Source: Leptidea sinapis (taxonomy: Eukaryota; Arthropoda; Insecta; Lepidoptera; Pieridae). Taken from it: a stretch of 64,000 nt of DNA. The translations under genes were made by a program, and so were the position numbers. This document shows positions 21,015-31,600 of this stretch, piece by piece; position 1 is the first letter of the stretch, and every line of letters begins with the position of its first letter. The notes below the pieces were generated by a model, which was not told the origin of the DNA, did not search any database, and saw nothing but the letters and a program-made list of their open reading frames with translations. The stretch spans positions 3,906,001 to 3,970,000 of the forward strand of contig NC_066283.1 of NCBI RefSeq assembly GCF_905404315.1, read 5' to 3'.

Positions 21015-21490
21015 CTAACTGCCACAGCCTATCATAGTCACTTGGAATATAAGGCCGAATTGTCTTCTAAAACGCTTTGTGTACTCAATAAAGCGAGTCA
21101 GTACTTCACTTCAAGCCAACACCTACAACTATATAACGCGCAAATTCAGCAAATTCCTCAAATTACTGTTCTCACCTCTGGCGGGTTCTCCCCAGTACCA
21201 GCTTCTTCTATTCCACCGCATTCAAAGAAGAGCGGCTCGAATCTTTGACGATCAATTCATCTGTGATGGGCTTGATTCTTTGGCGTTGCGTATAGATGTG
21301 GGTTCCCTCTGCATCTTCTAGCGCAGGGAGTGCTCAGAGGAGTTTTTCAGGTTGATACCAGCGACCAAAATCCGAATTCCACGACAGGACATTAGGTGAA
21401 AATACGAATTTCCACCAGAACCATGTTGACGTTCTGCATTCAATAACCACCCGTTTTACGAGAAACTTCTTGCCATGCATATCATAGTGT
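21015..21490 (+). pseudogene. LINE-H coding relic
   Basis: Reading across frames gives YQLLLFHRIQRRAARIFDDQ, then LDSLALRIDVGSLCIF and RECSEEFFRLIPAT. These are the post-RT residues of LINE-H, upstream of the segments seen at 19.1 and 51.5 kb. The protein is broken by stops after IF and again within the next 30 codons. This is the longest coding relic of LINE-H in the window together with 23,418-23,702. Confidence 0.8.
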
Positions 21491-21797
21491 GGAATAAATC
21501 CTGATTAAATCTTATCTTTAAGTGTACGTCGAGGCTTATGTTCGCGTAGTACGACATCGGCGAGTCGGCGAGTTGGCAGACGGCGAGCGACCAAAGAGGA
21601 GATGCCTCTTTGAAGATAGCGCCGATACATTTATTACCAATACTTTGCATACTCCGATGTTGCCCATTTACAATATTACCCTGGACTTAATTTGCTAACG
21701 ATTTTCATTAGACTTTGTGTTCCAGTCAGTGATGTTCTATACATATGGACATATCATTCGCAGTCTGATAACGGAACAGCAAGACTGTGAAAGACAA

Positions 21798-22040
21798 TTA
21801 TTTTTATGACAATAAGGGATGAGACGAGCGACTCTCAGCTGATGGTAATTGATACTCTCTGCCCATTACACTGCAGTGCCGCTCAGAATTCTTGAATAAC
21901 CCAAAAAATCTGAGCGGCACTACAATTGCGCTCGTCACCTTGAGACATAACATGTTAAGTCTCATTTGCCCAGTAATTTCACTACCTACGGCGCCCTTCT
22001 GACCGAAACACTATAATATTAACACATTACTGCTTCACGG
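21798..22040 (-). mobile_element. SINE-1 copy, truncated at its 5' end
   Basis: From TTATTTTTATGACAATAAGG to TACTGCTTCACGG, where it joins LINE sequence without a visible target duplication. The SINE hairpin GTGCCGCTCAGAATTC ... TCTGAGCGGCAC is intact. Confidence 0.8.
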
Positions 22041-22545
22041 CTCTGAGAGAGAAGAGGCGGCGCAAGAAACTCTCCAGCATTCTTTTTTTGCACTCTGTGT
22101 AATGAAATATACTATATTGTACTGTCATTGCTATTGCTATAAAATAATCATAATCTAGTCCCAGGCTGTCCGATCACTTAGGTATTCAGTTGTGGAGTAG
22201 TAGGATTTACGACAGCCATTTTTTTAATAAAACATTTAAATTTATTTATAGATAATTCCTGAACAGTGGCTGGGACTTTATTATAAAAGTGTATACATTT
22301 ACCCTTAAAGCTATTATGTATGTTATAAAGCCTACTAGAATTAGTTACAAGCAATCTCTTATTTCTAGTGTTATAATAATGAAAATCACTATTAAGAGCA
22401 AAACGGTGACGATTTTTGTGAACGTATATAAAATTTTCATAAATGTATTGACAATGAACATTTATAATATTTATTTCTTAAATTTTTTCTTTGACAGACT
22501 GTCTTTATAGCTGATATATAGCAAGACCAGCTCTCTTATTGTGAT
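22041..22545 (-). mobile_element. LINE fragment, RT C-terminal end
   Basis: The minus strand encodes, in pieces, YYNTRNKRLLVTNSSRLYN, SFKGKCIHFYNKVPATVQEL and INKFKCFIKK before a UTR with GGCGCAAGAAACTCTCC. TRNKxxL...SFxxxxIxFYNKxP is the usual end of Jockey/CR1-like ORF2. One or two frameshifts are present. The plus-strand frames are shadows. Confidence 0.7.
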
Positions 22546-22554
22546 GAATGTTAG

Positions 22555-22735
22555 TACAAACTTGGATATGTATATAGCGTGTGGTGCCATGGTGAAAATC
22601 ATCGGTATGTCAAAAAGATCTATGGAACACTCCCCGTGGTAGATTGTAGAAGGCATTTAATAAGGCGACGTTTCTACGCAACCGCCAAGAAATCTAGCCG
22701 TTGACAGAGCACTGATCCCATGATAGTTCGAGAAG
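22555..22735 (-). mobile_element. LINE-H scrap
   Basis: Minus-strand words resembling NAFYNLPRGVFHRSF link this to the RIYHGECSEELF region of LINE-H. Very decayed, and adjacent to MITE-G copy 1. Confidence 0.5.
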
Positions 22736-22741
22736 CTCTGC

Positions 22742-23200
22742 CTTAAGGCGACACTAAATGCCGGCGACCTTGAGCGATATGAGTCCACGGCTTCTATAAA
22801 ACTAAGCTAATAATTTCAAAATTATTGCGTCGAAAATTTAACATTTTAACAGGCGCAAACTGTTTAATTGCTGACAATCCTCATTATTGATTACTAATCT
22901 GAATAAATGTACCTACATAAAAAAGTAAAATCTATAAGAACAACTTTTATGATAGTAGTATACTAAACAAATGCATGATGCCGAGAAAAAACTTGTTTAA
23001 CTTCAAAGAAAATTGGTAGTTCATAATAGCACTGGAGTGCTTACTTTGCCCAACAATAAGCATTAGCAACCTACAAGTAAGACTTAAGGGTATGCGTAAC
23101 ATGATAAAGTAGTGTTCATAGCTCCAAATGCTATATTTTCACCACAAAACTTGCCTAAAAACACCTTGTTTGCGTGTTTTCTGTTTACCCTTCGCCTTAA
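22742..23200 (-). mobile_element. MITE-G copy 1
   Basis: A 459-bp element beginning TTAAGGCGACACTAAATGCC and ending CTTCGCCTTAA, so both ends read TTAAGGCGA inward. The interior matches 32,401-32,817 and 42,711-43,137 in reverse orientation (TGTTTAACTTCAAAGAAAA, TAAGCATTAGCAACCTACA, TTTTCACCACAAAACTTGCC). No open frame. Confidence 0.8.
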
Positions 23201-23417
23201 ATGCGACATTAAAGTGCACTAAATCAGGAATAAGATGTTAGCAATACTCCAACTGTGTCATGAATAAATGCGAAGTAAAGTTATTATTATTACAAATTCA
23301 ATATTTTCTATCTTTATCTTACCTTTGTCACTACAGAATTACATGACAGGGAGAAGTAATTTTAAACTTGGAGTAACTCTACATTGCGTTTATTAGTAGG
23401 ACTTTCTAAAGTGCTAG

Positions 23418-23702
23418 TTATTGGGCTGGCTTGAAGTTTTGCCGTGGTCTATCTAAATACTTCGAAGCCAATTTGGCTTTGCCTTTCAGATGAACGTAAA
23501 ATTGGTAATCACTCCAGATTTCAGGACCCAGTATTGAGATACTAGGCGGTACACTAATGGGAATATTATCGAAAAGCGGTAATATGACGACTGTTTTTTT
23601 AGTATATGCGCAAACTTGAACCTTTCCGTGTTGAATAATGTTCATTTTACCCCATTCCGACACATTCTCAATAGAGGACTTGATAGAAGATTCTTCCGGC
23701 AC
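23418..23702 (-). pseudogene. LINE-H RT thumb fragment, open for 94 codons
   Basis: The minus strand encodes ENVSEWGKMNIIQHGKVQVC ... ISILGPEIWSDYQFYVHLKG ... KAKLASKYLDRPRQNFKPAQ. This is the region just after the YxDD motif in Jockey-type RTs (W-G-x-x-N-x-x-x-x-x-K-x-Q-V-C, then S-I-x-I-L-G). The catalytic palm is absent on the 5' side and LINE-B begins 50 bp away. It has no stop within it, so it is one of the better preserved LINE-H pieces. Confidence 0.75.
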
Positions 23703-23749
23703 TGGTCGACGACTTGCAATGCCGGGGTATATGGCCTCACCAGTACCAT

Positions 23750-24195
23750 AAATTCAAATAAATTTATTCAAAATAGGATGTGACATCACTTATTGAAAGT
23801 CAAAAACTACCACCCATTCTGAGATGAATGGGCGCCACAAACTCAAGCGGGTTTTTTTTTTTCATTAAAAAATATGTTTTCAAAGTAATATTGTACAATT
23901 TAACTTATTATTTAATAGCCTGAGGGCGCTCGCTCCATTCCCAATCTGTGGCATAACTAAGAAACTCATTTATGTTATAGTAGCCTTTACCACACAAACG
24001 TTTCTTAACAATTCTTTTGAATATCGTAATACTTTTGTTTTGAACATTTTCTGGGATCTTGTTGTAAAATCATATACATCGCCCCACAAGAGATGAATTA
24101 GCCGAGTAGTAGGCATTATAAGTTTATGTCTCCGTTCCCGGTGTTAACATTATGGTTATGAGATTAAGAAGCAACAGTCAAGATGTTAATAATCT
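23750..24195 (-). mobile_element. LINE-B copy, 3' part
   Basis: Tail (AAATTCAAATAAATTTATTC), UTR and C-terminal coding remnant in reverse, colinear with the copies at 257 and 11,437. It breaks off in the AAGCAACAGTCAAGATG block. The coding part is frameshifted. Confidence 0.8.
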
Positions 24196-24664
24196 GCATA
24201 ATAATGATTGATTTGCAGAAGAAACAATGTAGGAAGTAACACACAGCCTTGGGGAACTCAGGCGTTCACTGGCAGTTCTACCGTAGCGAGTCAAACAGTT
24301 TTTGTCTAAACAACGGTTACAAGATAAATGAAATTTAATTAATTTTTGTGTGAAAACTGGTGCTATTATCTATTTGGAACTGCATAATAAACAAAATAAA
24401 CAATCACTAACTAAAATATGGTATAATGGGTCAAATATTGGAAGAAATTTTGAAAAGTTGCTGTAGATATACATTTTACACTAACGAGAACTTCAAGTCC
24501 ATACTTGGATTCGCTTTAGGTCTGTGTATCAGAAAGTCATAGGTATGCGTAATCTAGTAAAGCACGGCTTTGAAGACACTGAGAAAAATACAGTTGATAA
24601 TATTTGTAAGTTAAAATTAAGTTTGGTTGACTTTACTGTATTTCAGTAAAACTTAACAAGAATA

Positions 24665-25468
24665 GTGATGTGAGTGCCCAAGCACTTGGTGCATATCCTC
24701 AGAGCCCTTTATGAACATGGTTTCGCTTCAGTCAATGTGGATAATGTCACGTCCCACCCGCTTCGTCCTTCTGCAGGAGTCAGGCAGGGCTGCATTTTGT
24801 CGCCTCTTCTGGTCAATATTTATACGGAGCACATTATGAGGATAGCTCTAGAAGACTGAACATCTCCGATATGCCGACGACACCACGTTAATAGCGACAA
24901 GTAAGGAAAATATTGCTGAATTATTAGATCGTATCGAGCCTTCAGTATGGCCTTATAATAAATCTTCATAAAACAAAAATGATGATTTTCGATCGAAGTC
25001 AAAATAATGCACCAGATAATGTCAAGATTGCTAATTGTGAGGTTGTACAGTCTTACATATACTTAGGATCACTTGTCGATAATACTGGTGGCTCGGAAGA
25101 CGAAATTAAAAGGCGAATTGCTATTCTACCAGATCTGCAATGCAGAAGTTGGCGAGGATATGGCGGGACAAGAATATCACCAAAGCTACTAAAGTCCAGT
25201 TAGTGAGATCTTTAGTGTTTCCCATACTATGTGGGTGGAGACGGAACATGGACAGTCAAAAAATGGGTCAATTAGAAATGGGGTGTTGGAGACGAATGTG
25301 CGAGTACCTTGGAAACAACAAACAAGATCAAAGCCCTAACCAACACTGCCCTTAACACATGTGCCAGAGAAGCAACATGCAGGGATAACTGGCGTAGAAT
25401 CGTTCGTCGTTCGACGTGACCACGACTGCTCTGACAAGAGTAATCCGACCAAGAAGAAGAAGAATAGT
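24665..25468 (+). pseudogene. RTE-like LINE, RT 3' half with (GAA)n tail
   Basis: Successive frames encode ILRALYEHGFASVNVDN and GVRQGCILSPLLVNIY (RT motif B), then a damaged motif-C region (the sequence reads CTCCGATATGCCGACGACAC, that is LRYADDT in another frame). Next come KMMIFDRSQNNAPDNVKIAN, VQSYIYLGSLVDN and RSWRGYGGTRI/MQKLARIWRDKNIT. At least three frameshifts separate these. The sequence ends in a short AAGAAGAAGAA tail at about 25,451. Motif A lies upstream and is absent, so the copy is 5'-truncated and inactive. Confidence 0.8.
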
Positions 25469-25469
25469 A

Positions 25470-25862
25470 AGGAGGCTTAGTACAGGATGAATATTAGATG
25501 GGCACCACTGCGGCGAGTTTTTCTGTCGTAAAGCAATAAAGGATAGGTAATATATGTGTTTCGGTTTGTAGGGCGCCGTAGCTAGTGAAATCACAATCGT
25601 ACGGCCGCACCACCGGATGGTCTGGTGGGCGCCTCGCATCACTTGGTCCGGCGTCGTACTCGGTACGACCCGGACGGTAATAATAATAATATTTCGAAGC
25701 AAATATGGTACCGCGGCCGATGATTCCAGATCAGCCGTACCAAATCCGAGCCGTACCGATCATGTGTTAAGGCTAATAGAATTAACACCTTATGTCTCAA
25801 GATGACCAGACTCACATGAGAGTATAAGATAAAAATCCTGCTCGTCTCGTCAATTCTTCTCA
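25470..25862 (+). mobile_element. SINE-1 copy with a 196-bp foreign insertion
   Basis: Starts GGAGGCTTAGTACAGGATG directly after the RTE tail and ends at the T-rich/A-rich junction TTCTTCTCATAAAC. Between 25,595 and 25,790 a G+C-rich segment (CGTACGGCCGCACCACCGG ... GTACCGATCATGTGTTAAGG) with an ATAATAATAAT run interrupts it. I do not recognise that insert. It splits the SINE between GTGAAAT and TTAACACC. Confidence 0.7.
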
Positions 25863-26034
25863 TAAACAAAGGATTTTAATCATAAATTAAAATCAGAAAA
25901 TATGTTATATGACGCTTATGTTTATTGATTAATTGTATTATATTTTATAATACTCTCCCAAATTATACTAAAATATTACCAATTAAGAACATTATTAACA
26001 GCCAAGGCCTAAACAGTTTGTGATTTTTTAAAGT

Positions 26035-26245
26035 GATGACTTCTGGGATTAAATATACCAATTTAATTTGTACCGAATTTCATGGACTATGCGGGACTCG
26101 AGACCGCGCCTCTCGGGTTCCTCCGAGCGCTCTTACCAACTGATCTAACCGTCCGAGTGACGCATCGACCGTAAATCTTGGTAGTTCTTGTTCAACTCTT
26201 AGGTTGTAGCTAAAAAATCTAAAGGGATATGTGACTATTTAAAAT
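26035..26245 (-). mobile_element. SINE-2 copy, well preserved head
   Basis: Read on the minus strand, it has CGGACGGTTAGATCAGTTGG with an A-box core, TAAGAGCGCTCGGAGGAACC and a B-box region near GGTCTCGAGTCCCGC. The body continues with AGAGTTGAACAAGAAC on the 5' side and TAATCCCAGAAG on the 3' side. This is the most tRNA-like SINE-2 in the window, but its ends do not pair as a cloverleaf. Confidence 0.75.
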
Positions 26246-26358
26246 TTAAATGATAGAAATAGCTGGGACGAATGGTTGCAAGTTTAATGTTATTGAATGA
26301 CACATTTGAATATAATTTTCAAGTAACTTTTGGACTATAATCTGACTTGCACTAAATA

Positions 26359-26604
26359 ACAGTGGGAGGCTCTTTTACACCGGATGCCGGCTAGATTATG
26401 AGTACCACAACAGCGCCTATTTCTGCCGTGAAGCATTAATGTGTAAGCATTAAGTACTGTGTTTCGGTCTGAAGGGCGTCGTAGCTAGTGAAATTACTGG
26501 GCAAATTTAAGCTCAGAATTTTTGGGTTTTTCAAAAATTCAGAGCGGCACTGCATTGTAATGGTATCAATTACCAACAGCTGAACGTCCCGCTCGTCGCT
26601 TCCC
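26359..26604 (+). mobile_element. SINE-1 copy, 3' truncated
   Basis: From ACAGTGGGAGGCTC to GTCGCTTCCCATG. The A-tail is missing and the sequence passes straight into a mariner-type transposase fragment. Part of the hairpin stem is deleted (about 26,505-26,530). Confidence 0.75.
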
Positions 26605-26629
26605 ATGTTTTTGATAGATACAATGAAGC

Positions 26630-26790
26630 ATTCTCTGTTTGTGACAGAAAATGTTTGGCGGTCCACGTAGTATTTACATGGCAAAGCAGTCGAAGAGATA
26701 ATTTGAAGAAATCCTGTCTCAAGAGACAAGATTTTATCTCGGGATACGAATACAACATCTATGTCGCGTATGTTCGTAAGATGTTTATTA
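26630..26790 (+). pseudogene. Transposase scrap, same family as 33.5 kb
   Basis: The nucleotide words CTGTTTGTGACAGAAAATG, GGCGGTCCACGTAGTATT, GAAGAAATCCTGTCTC, AAGATTTTATCTCGGGA and CCATGTCGCGTATKTT line up with 33,515-33,665. There they encode the N-terminal linker RPRSVRKEK ... RRNPVRKQEILSQE ... MSRI of a Tc1/mariner-superfamily transposase. Only about 50 codons remain, with stops. Confidence 0.65.
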
Positions 26791-27004
26791 TTTAACTAAT
26801 AATTAAAAGATTACTATTTAAGTCGTTTTGATTTTAGCCTCTTGAGACTCGAAGATAAAGAATTTTATACAACATAAAAATTCAAATTAAGGAGTTGACA
26901 ACTATTTGGGACTAGAGGTTGTTATTGTGTTATTAATAAGTACGATAACAAAATATGTAAATCCTGTAAATTCGGGATTGTACTTTACGACCGTATTCCT
27001 AATA

Positions 27005-27256
27005 CACACAGTCGGTTGCCTGGGGACAGAGGAAACAGCCGCTCACGTTCTGCTGGAATGCAGTGGGTGGCAAACTACAGGGCGAAGCACCTGGGGTCAC
27101 CAGGCGCTCTTCGGGTAGTCTTCCGAGACGTTAAGAAGTTGGGTGACTTCTTGGAGGAGCTTGGCTGGTTGGAGTAGCCTCTACCACCCTCGCACGCAAA
27201 ATAGGCGCATATGACGTTGAGTTGCGGAAAGCGCCCGTATGAAGAAGAAGAAGAAG
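27005..27256 (+). mobile_element. LINE ORF2 end with (GAA)n tail
   Basis: Encodes CLGTEETAAHVLLECSGW and, after a frameshift, YRAKHLGSPGALR and FRDVKKLGDFLEELGWLE before a stop. The C-x(n)-E-T-A-x-H-V-L-L-E-C pattern followed by a terminal helix is the ending of several RNase-H-bearing LINE clades. The element finishes in GAAGAAGAAGAAGAAG at about 27,241-27,257. Confidence 0.7.
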
Positions 27257-27683
27257 ATACACACAGTCACAATATTCTGTAGGATCAATTCTCCTTCCCA
27301 CAAGCACACAGCCGGTCCGAGGATCGTGTCTCCTTAAGAGACGCCCCGCGACTGTTGTTGCGTAGTCTTTGCGGCCTCCACGGCCCACCTCCTATGTCGC
27401 TGTAAAAGCCTTCAGGGCTAACAGCATAGAGGAGGTTTTTAGTCGGTAGATGGTGTCCGCTAACCGCTTGCGCGGACACTCGAGTCATATGGGCCCCGTT
27501 TCGGTGCCTAAATACGTAAATGTATTTTCCTCCTCTTGATAACAAAATGTAGGATCATGTTTCTCTCACTGTAATATGCATAACATATGACTCAGGTACG
27601 CAGTCGTAAGATATTAATCCATGAAATGAAATTTATTTATTTCAAGATAGTTCTTAAAAATAAGTAAAGTACAGCACAATTCG
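27257..27683. other. Unassigned, locally G+C-rich
   Basis: 27,285-27,530 is richer in G+C, and the minus strand is open for 86 codons, but the product shows no domain. It could be decayed transposon sequence. Confidence 0.3.
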
Positions 27684-27928
27684 ACTGGTTAATGACCCTG
27701 ACTTCTGAGCTAGAGGTCCCGGGTTCGAATCTCGGTAGGTGCAATCATTTATATGTCGAGTATGAATGTTTGTTTCCGAGTCATGTATGTTTATAACTAT
27801 TTATGTATGTTTAAGTAAGTATATTGTATTAAATATATCGTTGTCTTGCACCCATAGTACATACAGGCTATGCGTAGTTTGGGGCAAGATAATTTATGCA
27901 AGTGTGTCAATATTAAATTTAATTAACA
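27684..27928 (+). mobile_element. SINE-3 copy
   Basis: B box GGTTCGAATCTCGG at 27,722-27,735, then GTTTCCGAGTCATGTATG, GTTTAAGTAAGTATATTG, GGCTATGCGTAGTTTGGGG and CAAGATAATTT. The A-box half is partly eroded (CTGGTTAATGACC). Confidence 0.8.
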
Positions 27929-28089
27929 CATCTTATAAAACTATAATATGTTTATGATAAAAAAACATACGTTTGTCGAAGGGACCACTCTTAAATAATT
28001 ACTTTAAAATACTATATAAATAAATAAATATATATAAATATAAACTATAAAAGCATTTTTAGCAGCACACTTTTTATCTATTTTATGCA

Positions 28090-28243
28090 TTATAGTTTCA
28101 GGCAACTCACTAAAATTTTTGGAAGATAGATAAACACATTTATACACATAACATTTGCGTTAATTTGATGAAGCGCTGTTCTACAGTATGGAAGCAAAAG
28201 GTGAGTTGGATGTCTTAATCCGAATATGGAATATTCCTCGTAA
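28090..28243 (-). mobile_element. LINE-N 3' scrap
   Basis: The minus strand encodes a short piece similar to PYCRTALHQINANVMC followed by INVFIYLPK. The same residues (SHCRTELNQNNANVMC ... LPE) end LINE-N at 31,015. It is fused to the 5' side of a SINE-1 copy. Confidence 0.6.
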
Positions 28244-28449
28244 ATGGGTACCACAACGGCGCCTATTTCTGCCGTGATGTAGTAATGTGTAAAAATGGTT
28301 TCAAGGTGACGAGCGCAATTGTAGTGCCGCTCAGAATTTTGGGGGCTTTTAAAGAATCCTGAACGGCACTGCATTGTAATGGGTAGGGCGTATCAATTAC
28401 CATCAGCTGAACGTCCTGCTGATCTCGTCCCTTATTGTCATAAAAAAAA
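28244..28449 (+). mobile_element. SINE-1 copy with internal deletion
   Basis: Starts at GGGTACCACAACGGCGCC and ends ATTGTCATAAAAAAAAC. About 70 bases are missing between ATGTGTAAAAATG and GTTTCAAGGTGACG. The hairpin is present. Confidence 0.75.
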
Positions 28450-29212
28450 CCTAACACCAAGTGACTAGCTTTTTGATCTGATGACAGACATAAAAAATTA
28501 ACAGCATAATTAAGTGACAACCAAATATTCTGGCTTCTACAGTGAATCCTTCGGCTAACGTTCAACGGCTGAACAGTTTACCTTCGGGCAGTCAAAAAGT
28601 TCATTCAGAGCCAAGGTTACCACACCTGAGCCAAACGAAATAAATGTATTGAATCACTGCCCAGTTTCTCGCATTCTACGTGCTATAAAGTGTGGTGCGG
28701 TGCCATGGATAAATGATTTACGAGGTCGTTCTCCTTTGTACTTCAACTTATTTTCTTGTGAGTATTTCGCAAAGCTCAGGTGGGAAATAGCTCGAATGTT
28801 AATGCTCCTTTTACAGTTGTCGTTTGCAAAAAAAAAGTTTGTGTATACCGTAGGTACTTATATATACGCACGCAAGAAGTTATTCTTCTAAAAATGCCAA
28901 ACCTGCTCAAAGTTTTAGGTTGTATCATCAGCGTTTACGTGAAAACACAAAAATAGCTAATGAATCAAATAGTTTTAATTTCAATCGCGTATAAATATTG
29001 CACGCACACACTTTTTCTTGTTTAAAATTTACCTTTAATTACACATCTATTTCAACTTTAGGATACACAGTACAATTACAAATATTTGAATGATCATGGA
29101 ATCATAAAACAGTTTGTTCAGTTCATGATTTATCATAGTTACAAGTTTTATCATGGTTAAATTCAAGATTGGCTGCTTTATTGGCTGTTTTAGTAATTGT
29201 GTGAGGAGTGGT
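28450..29212. other. Unassigned sequence
   Basis: One short MITE-E-like terminus (CGCACGCAAGAAGTTATTC at about 28,867) stands alone. The 80-codon frame at 28,649-28,891 is unsupported. Confidence 0.35.
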
Positions 29213-29246
29213 GCTAACTGACCCGACAGACATTGTTCTGTACAAA
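29213..29246 (-). mobile_element. Helitron 3' end scrap
   Basis: GCTAACTGACCCGACAGAC and TTGTTCTGTAC is the reversed 3' end of the Helitron at 295/3705, with CTAG mutated to CTAA. Only about 35 bp is left. Confidence 0.55.
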
Positions 29247-29299
29247 TATAAAGAATTGTATTTGGAAATGTGACAATTAAAAAGTTATCTAAACCTAAA

Positions 29300-29375
29300 C
29301 CTGAGAGTTGAAGATACCAAGATTTATGGTCAATGCGTCACTCGGACGGTTTACTCAGTTGGTAAGAGACGCGGG
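29300..29375 (+). mobile_element. SINE-2 head fragment
   Basis: CCTGAGAGTTGAAGATACC, GGTCAATGCGTCACTCGGAC and TTTACTCAGTTGGTAAGAG match the 5' half of SINE-2. It breaks off at GACGCGGG, before the B box. Confidence 0.65.
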
Positions 29376-29762
29376 TTTGCGAGTGTCCAGAGAACTAATT
29401 TTGACGTATAATGTAAATGGCTGCATAGGAACGTAGAATACTCTGAAGTATTTTTGCATTTTGAATTAATTTCGTGCGTTTTCCGTGTTATTTATACTTC
29501 AAAAATCAATGTAATAGAGTACACATTTTTTTTTGTAGTTTCCCAACATCTATCGATGTTTGCTTAGGTTGTCTTCTATAATTTTAGCACCGCAGACTCT
29601 AGCTAAATGGCCAACAGCGCCAAAATGGCGAATATCAAACAGGCACAAAAGCACTTTGACAGCCGCCAGTCCAGTGGTATATAGAGGTCAGTGATGTCAA
29701 TACACTGATAATTCTCAAGTTTTTACAAATGTCAAGCAGACTTGCAAATAAACGCGGGAAAC

Positions 29763-29836
29763 GTTATACTTCGGAATAAACCAATCGTATAGCAAATACT
29801 AATTTTGTATATTCTTGGTTTATTCTCAGATATAAC
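29763..29836. repeat. Fold-back element K, copy 1
   Basis: The left arm GTTATACTTCGGAATAAACC then ...AGCAAAT is mirrored by ATTTTGTATATTC, then TTGGTTTATTC and TCAGATATAAC, with only a few bases between. Arms are about 35 bases with roughly three-quarters identity. Related hairpins occur at 59,799-59,882 and, as one arm, at 60,169-60,204. Confidence 0.7.
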
Positions 29837-29929
29837 TTTATGCTAAGTTTATAATAATAATAGAACGACCTGGACGACCGAGTCTTGGTCAGATTTTTAC
29901 GAAGGTACAAAACATGAACAAAAAGAAAC

Positions 29930-29999
29930 TATGAGACATCTGGATTCGAACCAGGGTCTTCTGCTTCCGAATCACCCAATGTCCAATCTGAGCTATTAT
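29930..29999 (-). repeat. tRNA-like sequence, probably SINE or pseudo-tRNA
   Basis: On the minus strand TAGCTCAGATTGG fits an A box and CTGGTTCGAATCCAG fits a T-arm with a 4-bp stem and 7-base loop, with suitable spacing. The bases 5' of the A box do not pair with those 3' of the T-arm, so no acceptor stem forms. I therefore do not call a functional tRNA. Confidence 0.5.
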
Positions 30000-30558
30000 A
30001 TTCTTGTATATAGTGGCGAAATTTACCATTGTTTTCTAATGTTATTGTACCAGTTTCTCATTAAAACACGGATAAAACTACATTTTTTCAAATTGAAACA
30101 TAGCTAGATCGATTTCTCGCCGCCGAAACTACCTGTATACTAATTTCATTAAAATCGTTGGAGCCGTTTCCGAGATTCAGATTATATATATATTTATCTA
30201 CAAGAATTGCTCGTTTAAAGATATAAAATATAAGCTTTTAATGCCGCAAATATAGCACTAAAATCAAAAATATCCGTGCAAATTTAAATCGCACTGCATA
30301 ATACCCGAAGCCAAATAAAGTTGTAAATATTTTTATTTTGTACAATGTATCGATGCATCAATGGCGTAGGGGCGGGTAAGTCGGCCTCATAATTACAGGC
30401 GAGCGGTCGCGAGAATAAATTATTAACTAATACTTAATTTTATTTGAATTTGAGTCCTATAATGTTTTAAGTATTTGGTATTTGTGAATTATGGCAATGG
30501 TTTCAATTGCGTATCGTTGTATATGTATGTATGTAAGTGACTATTACATTAAGTTTTT
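30000..30558. other. Unassigned AT-rich sequence
   Basis: No gene. The words AAATCGTTGGAGCCGTTTCCGAGATTC near 30,150 resemble the end of a dispersed repeat, but I have no second copy here to confirm it. Confidence 0.35.
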
Positions 30559-30840
30559 GAAGTTATACTTCTTTTGGCGCGTTATGAAAAACAAAAGTAA
30601 CAGGTTGAAGTTGGTTCTTAAAATTTTCTGACGTTTGCGTCATTTCTTTTTTTTTTTGGTTTCTTCGTCCATTCAGACAGGCAAAGGGTTCAAGCCCATA
30701 CAGCCGTGTTCATGTTTTAATAATTAATTGTTAAGGATGCAATATTTTTACAAAATTGTTCTTTCTAAAAACGTAGAAAAGCACGAGGAATGAATCATTT
30801 TACTGCTTTTTGCTTCGTTAGGCCAAAGAAGTATAACTTA
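30559..30840 (+). mobile_element. MITE-E copy
   Basis: GAAGTTATACTTCTTTTGGC at the left and GGCCAAAGAAGTATAACTT at the right. The GCGCGCGCATC run is deleted, but GGTTGAAGTTGGTTC, TTCTTCGTCCATTC and GGGTTCAAGCCC remain. Confidence 0.8.
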
Positions 30841-31014
30841 TTGCGTGCATACATAAGTAAACACACACTCTCATGGCTTAAGTTTTCAAGATTGGCTGCT
30901 TCATGGACGCTTTGGTAATTTGAGTGGTGCTAACTGATGAGATGATGAATATTAGTTTTCGACAATATCATATGATCTAAAATCTAAGTGACAATTACAG
31001 TAAATGAAATGGAA

Positions 31015-31600
31015 TTATTCTCTAATATTTTCTGGAAGACACATAACATTTGCGTTATTTTGATTAAGCTCCGTTCTACAGTGTGACATCAAAAGGAAAG
31101 TTGAGATCTTAAGTCTAATATAGAATGGTCCTTTGCTGCTTTGGAAAGTTCGCCATGTTTTTTTAATAAACATACTGATTTCTAATATACAAAGCATTAA
31201 CAGGTGATACTTTTTGAGTAGTGGTCTACACGGTTCTAGAGGACTCACATTGTAAAGAGCTTTGTATACTTTTTTGTGCCAGAAAACATTTGAAATATTT
31301 GTTGAATTACCCCACAGTATTAAGCAATATAACCGTGGTATGTAGTAAGTGAAGCATTAAATATTACAGTTTGTCTGAGCCTTCTCAAAGCGAAAACAAA
31401 TATATTTATTTTTCCTGCCACGATATTAAGCCTAAAATTTTTAAATTGTTTGTCTTTTTAATACATAGTTCGATCACTCTGTATTGAGTTTTATAATTAG
31501 CAAACTGTATGTATTTAGTTTCTGTCATATTACCGAATATAATATTCTCATTGAAACGTGTCAATATAGTTTCTAAATTTTCGTTAACTTAACATTATAA
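31015..31600 (-). pseudogene. LINE-N RT C-terminal region
   Basis: Minus-strand translation gives ENIIFGNMTETKYIQFANYK then KKTNNLKILGLIS (RT thumb, T-K-x-I-x-F ... I-x-x-L-G). After a few stops come CLILWGNSTNISNVFWHKK, LYNVSPLEPCRPLLKKYHLL and FIKK. The order is that of Jockey/CR1-like ORF2 ends. The 31,015-31,248 portion is open, and the rest has stops and a frameshift. It is distinct in sequence from LINE-B and LINE-H. Confidence 0.7.

Noticed and set aside
29930..29999. Possible tRNA gene on the minus strand
   Set aside because: A and B boxes fit, but the 5' and 3' ends cannot pair as an acceptor stem, so it is more likely a SINE head or pseudo-tRNA.
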